Shown one piece after another: positions 6,748 through 11,412 of a DNA stretch of 11,412 nucleotides. The notes below the pieces were generated by a model. It made no database searches. It was not told the origin of the DNA and was given only the letters and a program-made list of their open reading frames with translations. Positions within the stretch are counted from its first letter, which is position 1, and every line of letters starts with the position of its first letter. The translations under genes were made by a program, and so were the position numbers. The stretch is from Gammaproteobacteria bacterium. GTDB taxonomy: Bacteria > Pseudomonadota > Gammaproteobacteria > SZUA-229. Location: assembly GCA_011321985.1 (NCBI GenBank), contig DROB01000262.1, forward strand, positions 1-11,412, given 5' to 3'.

Positions 6748-7781
6748 GCTGCCTTTGCTGCCCCTGTCGTCCGTACCGTTAAGGTCGGTTGGTGTAAGTT
6801 GAAAAACTGGGTGACCAGTTCAAGTTGTGTGCTGGTGTCGCTGATATGATTGATGCATTGTCTAAACCGTTCAACTTCCCCGTTGTTTTTGCTATCGGTG
6901 TTCGGGTTATAGCAGGCTTTCAAGTACCATCCGATGTGCTTGCGTGCGATGCGAACGCCGGAGCATTCGCCATAAAATTCATATAAATTTTGCAGGTGCT
7001 CCGCCAGTACCTCACTTACCTCAAGACAGTCTGGAGGGGAGATAAGTGCATCGTCTGCCAGGTATTGTTTTATCTGATTAAAGATCCAGGGATTGCCCTG
7101 TGCGCCCCGACCGATCATCAGGCCATCTGCCTGGGTCAGAGTCAGTACCGATCGGGCTTTTTCGGGACTGGTGATATCTCCGTTGGCTATGACAGGTATA
7201 GAGGTGGCAGATTTAACCTCGGCGATGGTTTCGTATTCGGCTTTACCGCGGTATGCATCGGAACGGGTTCTACCGTGAACGACCAGAGCCTGGATGCCAT
7301 TCTGCTCTGCTATCTTCGCGATATTCACGGCATTTCTGCTGTTCTGATCCCAGCCGGTACGTATCTTCAATGTCACAGGAATATCGACAGCAGCAACTAC
7401 GCTGGAGAGTATCTCTGCCACCAGTATCTCATTCTTCAACAGGGCTGAGCCTGCCAGCACATTACATACTTTTTTTGCCGGGCACCCCATATTGATGTCG
7501 ATGATCTGTGCCCCCAACTCAGCGTTAAAACGTGCGGCTTCAGCCAGCTGGGCGGGATCTGTACCGGCTATCTGCACACTCCGGATACCACGTTCGCCCT
7601 CGTGATTCAGACGTAATCGGGTTTTACGGCTATTCCACAGGTGTTTTTGTGCCGTTACCATCTCGGACACGCATAGATCGGCCCCGAGCCGGTAGCACAG
7701 GTTTCTGAATGGCCGGTCGGTTACACCCGCCATCGGAGCAAGTATTACTGGGGTGTTAAATTTATAAGGACCAATATTCAT
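6744..7781 (-). CDS. dusB: tRNA-dihydrouridine synthase B
   Basis: FMN- and NADPH-dependent enzyme that reduces specific uridines in tRNA (U17 in the E. coli enzyme) to dihydrouridine. The TIM-barrel domain shows APMAGVTDRPFR (15-26), the catalytic cysteine C100 in NMGCPAKKV (97-105), K139 in LKIRTGW (138-144), H169 in VVHGRTR (167-173), NGD (200-202) and the FMN phosphate-binding MIGRGAQGNPW (222-232). At 345 residues it is about 20 longer than E. coli DusB; the extra residues form a low-complexity Thr/Ala-rich tail. The ATG at 7781 fits the family N-terminus although no good ribosome site precedes it. It overlaps fis by 4 bases and is surely cotranscribed with it. The 160-bp gap upstream holds a -10-like element. 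Confidence 0.97.
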   Translation of the reverse strand: MNIGPYKFNTPVILAPMAGVTDRPFRNLCYRLGADLCVSEMVTAQKHLWNSRKTRLRLNHEGERGIRSVQIAGTDPAQLAEAARFNAELGAQIIDINMGCPAKKVCNVLAGSALLKNEILVAEILSSVVAAVDIPVTLKIRTGWDQNSRNAVNIAKIAEQNGIQALVVHGRTRSDAYRGKAEYETIAEVKSATSIPVIANGDITSPEKARSVLTLTQADGLMIGRGAQGNPWIFNQIKQYLADDALISPPDCLEVSEVLAEHLQNLYEFYGECSGVRIARKHIGWYLKACYNPNTDSKNNGEVERFRQCINHISDTSTQLELVTQFFNLHQPTLTVRTTGAAKAA

Positions 7782-7809
7782 CAGGTGCTATTTTGACAGA
7801 ATCCAGAAG

Positions 7810-7815
7810 ATTATA
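7810..7815 (-). promoter_or_regulatory. Candidate -10 element for dusB-fis
   Basis: A perfect TATAAT lies on the minus strand at 7815-7810, 28 bp before the dusB ATG, giving a leader of about 20 bases. No convincing -35 is found at 16-18 bp, so an activator or weak basal activity would be needed. The position fits the known habit of the dusB-fis operon of having a promoter directly before dusB. The rest of the 160-bp gap (7782-7941) holds no gene. Confidence 0.35.
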
Positions 7816-7941
7816 AAACCGGTAAATGATAAAACAGAGCATGACCTGCGCATCATCTGTATCAGTTAAAGTGCTGATGGCACAGACATCACCCGTCTGA
7901 CTCTAAACCTTTTTCAACAGTAACTTCGTTCTATAACTGAG

Positions 7942-8760
7942 TTACAGAAAATTGAATTCGTAGGTCATTGCCTGCTTGCCAGGGTCCAGGATTTCCAGAG
8001 TGATGTTTTTATCACTGCCCGCTGCGAATAAGGTGTGTTGATCTTCCGGTGTAAGGTATTCTTCAGGCAAAAATCGTCTCGCCACGACCGTGCTGCCACG
8101 TATATCTGAAAAGTCGATCTGCATGACGGGGTAAGGTTGCGTGAAGCTCGCATTATTCTTCATCGTAACATTGACCATCAAGGCTCCTTTTTCATCTGGA
8201 TGAGAATAAACATTGCGTGCGACAAGTTCTATCTTCTCGGGTTCTCGTATAGAAAAACGGCTGCATTCGATGTGCTGACAGAGTTTTTCGAATGTGGGCT
8301 GTAGTTCGGAAACAGACCGGAACTGATCTCGGTTGAACCAGATGTATTCCAGTGCCAGGGTAAGAGTCAGTATCAGGATGCCGATGCTCCATAAAACGGT
8401 AGATAAAATGGAATGAGGTGTAGGAGAATAAGTATCGCGGTATTCATCAGGTACGATATGCTGTAGCGATTCATCGTCTTCTTCATCGAAGAAATCAAAA
8501 GTGTCGGTCTCACTTTCCTGTTTATCTGTTATTACTTCATCGGGGGCTACTTCGACGATTATATCGCTGTCTCTATCATCCTCATGGTCATCAGGCGGAG
8601 AAATATCAGGTAGAGATGATGGATATTCGTGCTGACTGGCAACATCTATGGCATTAAAAACTTCCGAGCAAACACCACAGCGGACGAAACCATCGGCGGC
8701 GTGTACCTGTGTTTCGGTTACTCTAAATTTGGTTTCACAGTGAGGACATTGTGTCTGCAT
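7942..8760 (-). CDS. DUF3426 zinc-ribbon membrane protein
   Basis: A 272-residue protein of unknown function. An N-terminal MJ0042-type zinc ribbon has two cysteine pairs, C5/C8 (CPHC) and C28/C31 (CGVC), expected in the cytoplasm. A strongly acidic linker (about 56-108, many Asp/Glu) follows, then a single membrane helix (about 118-141) and a C-terminal DUF3426 domain (about 150-272) that should be outside the inner membrane. This domain has the family pattern of a hydrophobic beta-rich core and a late PGKQAMTYEF segment (260-269). Such genes commonly sit near prmA and dusB-fis in gammaproteobacteria, which fits. It starts 17 bp after the PLP-enzyme stop codon, so these two are probably cotranscribed. 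A weak purine-rich ribosome site (AGAAG) precedes the ATG at 8760. Family call is firm; role is unknown. Confidence 0.9.
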   Translation of the reverse strand: MQTQCPHCETKFRVTETQVHAADGFVRCGVCSEVFNAIDVASQHEYPSSLPDISPPDDHEDDRDSDIIVEVAPDEVITDKQESETDTFDFFDEEDDESLQHIVPDEYRDTYSPTPHSILSTVLWSIGILILTLTLALEYIWFNRDQFRSVSELQPTFEKLCQHIECSRFSIREPEKIELVARNVYSHPDEKGALMVNVTMKNNASFTQPYPVMQIDFSDIRGSTVVARRFLPEEYLTPEDQHTLFAAGSDKNITLEILDPGKQAMTYEFNFL

Positions 8761-8777
8761 GGTTTTCTTCTGTTGTT

Positions 8778-9758
8778 CTACACTTCACCTGAGAGATTAA
8801 ACCCTTTGTTACCCTGTAGTCCACCACTATGAACAGCGATGATGCGACTACCTGGTCTGAATGTATGGTGTTTTATCAACTGAAACAGGCCGTAGAACAT
8901 CTTGGCAGTGTATACGGCATCCAGCGAGAAGCCATACTGTGATTTAAAGTCGGACATGAATCGGGTAAGGTCGTCATTTATTTTTGCGTAACCACCAAAA
9001 TGAAAACGATCTTCGATATGCCAGTGGATATTTTTTTGTCTGCCGGTTTCATCGTGACCTGCCTGCTGGAGAAATTGCTTAACATCTCTGCCAAGAAAAG
9101 CCCCTCCTTTGAGTGCTGAAAAACCGATGGCAGTCTGATGATTTTCATGCTGCTGTTCTCTCATGGCAGCGACCAGTCCCGCCAGTGTAGCGCCAGTGCC
9201 ACTAGCGCAGCAGATGATATCGAAAGGTTTGATGATCTCGTCTACTATCTCTTTGCAGCCTTCCAGAGCCAGTTGATTGCTGCCACCTTCGGGCAGGATA
9301 TAACTCTCCCCAAACCGTTGCTTCAGTGATTCAAGATAACCGGGATCATTTTTCCCCCGGTATTGTTTTCGGTCTATGTAATGTAACTGCATGCCACATT
9401 GTTCGGCGAAAGTCAGGGTGGCATTGAGGGGTGTGTGTTTTTCACCCCGGATGATGCCGATGCTCCTGAAGCCAAAATGGTGGCCTGCAGCCGCAGTGGC
9501 GTAGATGTGGTTCGACCAGGCACCGCCGAAGGTTAGCAGTGTGTCCAACTGCTGCTTCCTGGCCTGGATCAGATTATATTTTAATTTTCGCCATTTGTTG
9601 CCACCGAAGTGTGGATGGATGAGGTCGTCGCGTTTGACGTAAAGTTTTATGCTGGCCTCGTCGAGAAAAGGGCTGCGTAAACGTTGCAGTGGGCTGACGG
9701 TAAGCTCTGCCGAAGCCTCTATCGAAGGAGTATTATTGGTCGTGCCAGCGGTATTCAA
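8778..9758 (-). CDS. PLP-dependent enzyme, ACC deaminase/D-cysteine desulfhydrase family
   Basis: Fold-type II pyridoxal-phosphate enzyme of 326 residues, similar in size to ACC deaminase and D-cysteine desulfhydrase. The Schiff-base lysine is K55 in GGNKWRKLKYN (52-62); the serine/asparagine loop is FGGAWSNH (77-84); the phosphate-binding loop is ASGTGATLAGL (185-195); the C-terminal HSGGLQGNKG (310-319) matches the family. The KRDDL motif (42-46) is present. The substrate cannot be told from sequence: members with this FGGxxSNH loop are mostly uncharacterised, so neither ACC breakdown nor D-cysteine use should be assumed. No ATG or GTG exists near the N-terminus; an in-frame TGA lies 18 bases upstream of the TTG at 9758-9756, which is the best start, without a clear ribosome site. 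A 17-bp gap to the DUF3426 gene suggests one transcript. Confidence 0.88.
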   Translation of the reverse strand: MNTAGTTNNTPSIEASAELTVSPLQRLRSPFLDEASIKLYVKRDDLIHPHFGGNKWRKLKYNLIQARKQQLDTLLTFGGAWSNHIYATAAAGHHFGFRSIGIIRGEKHTPLNATLTFAEQCGMQLHYIDRKQYRGKNDPGYLESLKQRFGESYILPEGGSNQLALEGCKEIVDEIIKPFDIICCASGTGATLAGLVAAMREQQHENHQTAIGFSALKGGAFLGRDVKQFLQQAGHDETGRQKNIHWHIEDRFHFGGYAKINDDLTRFMSDFKSQYGFSLDAVYTAKMFYGLFQLIKHHTFRPGSRIIAVHSGGLQGNKGFNLSGEV

Positions 9759-9776
9759 TTTTTCAGGATTTGATCA

Positions 9777-9805
9777 TTTACAGACTGCTACAGGAACGCT
9801 GTCAG
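9777..9805 (-). promoter_or_regulatory. Candidate promoter for the PLP enzyme
   Basis: On the minus strand CTGACA (9805-9800, 5 of 6) and TGTAAA (9782-9777, 4 of 6) are 17 bp apart. Transcription would begin about 10-15 bases before the TTG start at 9758, a very short leader with little room for a ribosome site. Confidence 0.38.
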
Positions 9806-9847
9806 TGGAACATATCAGGAGTGTGAAATAAAGGCTTTAGACCATAT

Positions 9848-9881
9848 CCGTTCAGGTTCGAACGGGCTGTTACAGTAACGG
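9848..9881. repeat. Overlapping small inverted repeats downstream of the exported-protein gene
   Basis: CCGTTC (9848-9853) pairs with GAACGG (9860-9865) around AGGTTC. Directly after it, GTTAC (9869-9873) pairs with GTAAC (9875-9879) around one base. The AACGG at 9877-9881 could replace the first partner, so two alternative foldings exist. The block lies about 80 bases past the stop of the minus-strand gene at 9962-10480, where a terminator might be expected, but no T-run follows on that strand. The surrounding 203-bp gap contains no other feature I can support besides the candidate promoter. Confidence 0.4.
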
Positions 9882-9961
9882 ATTAAAAGTCTGTTGCCAC
9901 CTGGATGACAATGTGAAACGCTGTATAGCTACTGTGTAGACCGTGACTGCCTGTTCGTAGA

Positions 9962-10480
9962 TTATCGAGCTACGACGTGAAGTACGGTAGAGTACTCGAA
10001 ATAGACGACACGATCAGCATAGGTCCAGCGTGTGATCGGCGGCTTGCCGACACTGTCGGATATAGTGATAGGTTGCCCGAATGCATTCTGCACCTTGTCC
10101 ATGCTCATGCCGCGTCGTGGGGAATCGAGGAGTCGTATTTTTAAGGTTTCACCCGGTTGAATTTCTTTGGCGGGTAGTTGCACGACATCACCGGTCTGAT
10201 AGGTCTGCTGATTTTGCTGTTGCATCATGATATCGACAGATGAAGGTGTTTCGGCTGGTACCTCTGCTTCCATGGATCGTGCCTCTGGACGACTTTCCAT
10301 GGTCTCCTCATTAACGGTATTACTGACAGATTCAGTGCTGTCCACCATAGACGGGCGATCGGCTATCACGCCAGATGAGAATAACGCCAGCAGTAGTGCA
10401 GATAGCAGGGCAGAACCCGTATGGCTCTGATTGTGTGTTTTATCTGAAGACGGTTCCATTTTTGTCAGTAATCTATTCAT
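9962..10480 (-). CDS. Exported protein of unknown function with BamE-like C-terminal segment
   Basis: A 172-residue protein. A hydrophobic stretch (about 23-39) ending in VIA before D41 looks like a signal peptide with a long polar N-region; there is no lipobox cysteine, so it is a periplasmic rather than lipoprotein candidate. Residues 41-95 are polar and Glu/Ser/Thr/Gln-rich, probably disordered. The C-terminal half (about 96-170) is ordered-looking: RRGMSMDKVQNAFGQP (122-137), then PPITRWTYADRVVYFEY (147-163). The GM-x-x-x-x-V-x-x-x-x-G-x-P followed by W-x-Y pattern resembles the BamE/SmpA-OmlA fold, but this is only a pattern resemblance. The ATG at 10480 has no clear ribosome site; ATG at codon 8 would give a more ordinary signal peptide. 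It is flanked by gaps of about 200 bp and looks monocistronic. Confidence 0.75.
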   Translation of the reverse strand: MNRLLTKMEPSSDKTHNQSHTGSALLSALLLALFSSGVIADRPSMVDSTESVSNTVNEETMESRPEARSMEAEVPAETPSSVDIMMQQQNQQTYQTGDVVQLPAKEIQPGETLKIRLLDSPRRGMSMDKVQNAFGQPITISDSVGKPPITRWTYADRVVYFEYSTVLHVVAR

Positions 10481-10578
10481 GAGTGTGTCATCGTGTATTT
10501 GATTATTTCTATAATACCCTCAAGTGTAGCACCAGATTTGGTAAGTACTTAATTATTCAAAAAATTTATAGAAGCTCC

Positions 10579-10675
10579 GATTACCACACAATGGTGTCTG
10601 ATCCGGTCAAAATCAGACGTTTACACAGGCAGGGGCTGTTCCCAGGCGCTGAGCAGGATTGTCTTGGTGGTAATC
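10579..10675 (-). repeat. Nested inverted-repeat block directly after the fabB stop codon
   Basis: GATTACCAC (10579-10587) and GTGGTAATC (10667-10675) are perfect 9-bp inverted arms enclosing 79 bases. Inside lies a second perfect inverted repeat, GTCTGAT (10596-10602) and ATCAGAC (10612-10618), with a 9-base loop, plus a short GGG/CCC stem (about 10633-10643). The right arm ends at the base adjoining the fabB stop codon (10678-10676). As minus-strand RNA this could fold into a branched structure in the fabB 3' region, with a run of six U residues about 15 bases further on (10564-10559). It could be a complex terminator, a 3'-UTR-derived RNA or a small miniature inverted-repeat element; the sequence alone does not decide. 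Confidence 0.5.
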
Positions 10676-11412
10676 TCAAGCGTCATTAAATTTCTTCATC
10701 ACTAAACAGGCGTTGGTGCCGCCAAAACCAAAATTATTGGACATGGCGAGCTGGATATCAACATTATCCTGTCGTTTGGTCACGATGGGCATATCGGTCG
10801 CATTTTCATCCATGGTCTCGATGTTTGCCGATGCCTGGATGAAGTTGTTCTGCATCATCAGCATGGTGTAGATCGCTTCCTGCGCACCGGAAGCGCCCAG
10901 TGAGTGACCGGCCAGTGATTTACTGGAGCTTATAGGGGGCATACTGTCACCGAAAGCCTCTTTGATGGCGTAGAGTTCTTTTGAATCACCTACCGGTGTG
11001 CTGGTACCGTGAGAGTTGATGTAGTCCAGATTCTCTTCGATGCCCTGTGTTGCCATCTGCATGCAACGGATAGCACCCTCACCGGAAGGGGCGACCATAT
11101 CCTGGCCATCAGATGTTGCACCATAACCGACGAGTTCAGCATAGATAGGGGCACCTCGTTTGAGTGCATGTTCGAGTTCTTCCACGACCACGGTTGCACC
11201 TCCACCGGCGATGACGAAACCATCACGGTTAGCATCATAGGTGCGTGAGGCTTTTTCCGGGGTCTCATTAAACTTGGTGGATAAGGCACCCATCGCATCA
11301 AACAACATGCTGAGAGACCAGTGTTCTTCCTCACCGCCGCCGGCAAAGATGATGTCCTGTTTGCCCAGCTGTATCAGCTCGTAAGCATTACCGATGCAGT
11401 GGGTGCTGGTTG
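10676..11412 (-). CDS. fabB: Beta-ketoacyl-ACP synthase I FabB, C-terminal 244 residues (5' end outside window)
   Basis: Condensing enzyme of type II fatty acid synthesis that extends acyl-ACP with malonyl-ACP; KAS I is needed for unsaturated fatty acids. The gene enters from the right edge, so only about the last 60% is seen. The first visible residues, TSTHCIGNAYELIQLGKQDI, correspond to the position just after the nucleophilic cysteine, which therefore lies a few bases outside the window. Both catalytic histidines are present: in NSHGTSTPVGD (codon 11011-11009) and in LAGHSLGASG (codon 10906-10904). The preceding lysine in SSSKSLAGH and the C-terminal NNFGFGGTNACLV glycine-rich loop are also visible. 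EKASRTYDANRDGFVIAGGG and the TSTPVGD spacing favour FabB over FabF. fabA, a frequent partner, may lie upstream. The stop is TGA at 10678-10676. Confidence 0.95.
   Translation of the reverse strand, partial: TSTHCIGNAYELIQLGKQDIIFAGGGEEEHWSLSMLFDAMGALSTKFNETPEKASRTYDANRDGFVIAGGGATVVVEELEHALKRGAPIYAELVGYGATSDGQDMVAPSGEGAIRCMQMATQGIEENLDYINSHGTSTPVGDSKELYAIKEAFGDSMPPISSSKSLAGHSLGASGAQEAIYTMLMMQNNFIQASANIETMDENATDMPIVTKRQDNVDIQLAMSNNFGFGGTNACLVMKKFNDA

Noticed and set aside
6990..7448. 152-codon plus-strand open frame opposite dusB
   Set aside because: dusB is unambiguous on the other strand with all catalytic motifs; this frame shows no domain and lacks context.
7920..7945. GTAACT/AGTTAC inverted repeat over the stop codon of the DUF3426 gene
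   Set aside because: Six base pairs with a 14-base loop and no U-tract; too weak to call a terminator.
9841..9881. GGTTCGAAC resembling the T-loop of a tRNA
   Set aside because: The base after the loop does not pair as required in a T-arm, and no acceptor, D or anticodon arms fit around it; it is better explained by the CCGTTC/GAACGG hairpin.
10481..10578. Promoter for the exported-protein gene (TATTAT near 10520)
   Set aside because: The -10-like TATTAT has no acceptable -35 at 16-18 bp, and the region is AT-rich, so no promoter is claimed.
1..11412. Mobile elements, CRISPR, toxin-antitoxin or defence genes
   Set aside because: No transposase, integrase, direct-repeat array, or paired small toxin/antitoxin frames were found; all substantial frames are accounted for by respiratory and housekeeping genes.

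Overview
The window looks like ordinary chromosome from a gammaproteobacterium. The supporting signs are the dusB-fis pair joined by an ATGA overlap, a KAS I-type fabB, a DUF484-GGDEF protein, a DUF3426 zinc-ribbon protein beside dusB, and a cbb3 oxidase cluster of the proteobacterial type. Base composition and codon use look even throughout by eye, and I see no insertion sequence, phage gene, CRISPR array, rRNA or tRNA. A species cannot be named from this sequence alone.

Left part (14-3355, plus strand): the distal half of a cbb3 cytochrome c oxidase locus. It holds ccoP (diheme subunit), a small two-helix membrane protein of unknown role, ccoG (polyferredoxin-like assembly protein) and ccoH (FixH family). 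ccoN, ccoO and ccoQ should lie just left of the window. The copper ATPase ccoI and ccoS, which often follow ccoH, are absent here; the cluster ends against genes running the other way.

Middle and right part (3478-11412, all minus strand). In transcription order from the right edge: fabB (5' end outside the window), a small exported protein with a BamE-like tail, a PLP-dependent enzyme of the ACC deaminase/D-cysteine desulfhydrase family, a DUF3426 zinc-ribbon membrane protein, dusB-fis, purH, and a DUF484-GGDEF diguanylate cyclase. Only two gene pairs are closely packed: PLP enzyme/DUF3426 (17 bp) and dusB/fis (4-base overlap). The other gaps are 74 to 203 bp and several contain candidate promoters; the best is a near-consensus sigma70 promoter in front of purH.

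No stretch longer than about 200 bp lacks a gene. The less explained items are the small membrane protein inside the cco cluster, a 97-bp nested inverted-repeat block that begins at the base after the fabB stop codon, the exported BamE-like protein, and the PLP enzyme that can only start with TTG. I found no convincing evidence for a wholly new multi-gene system; the window is mostly respiratory and housekeeping genes.
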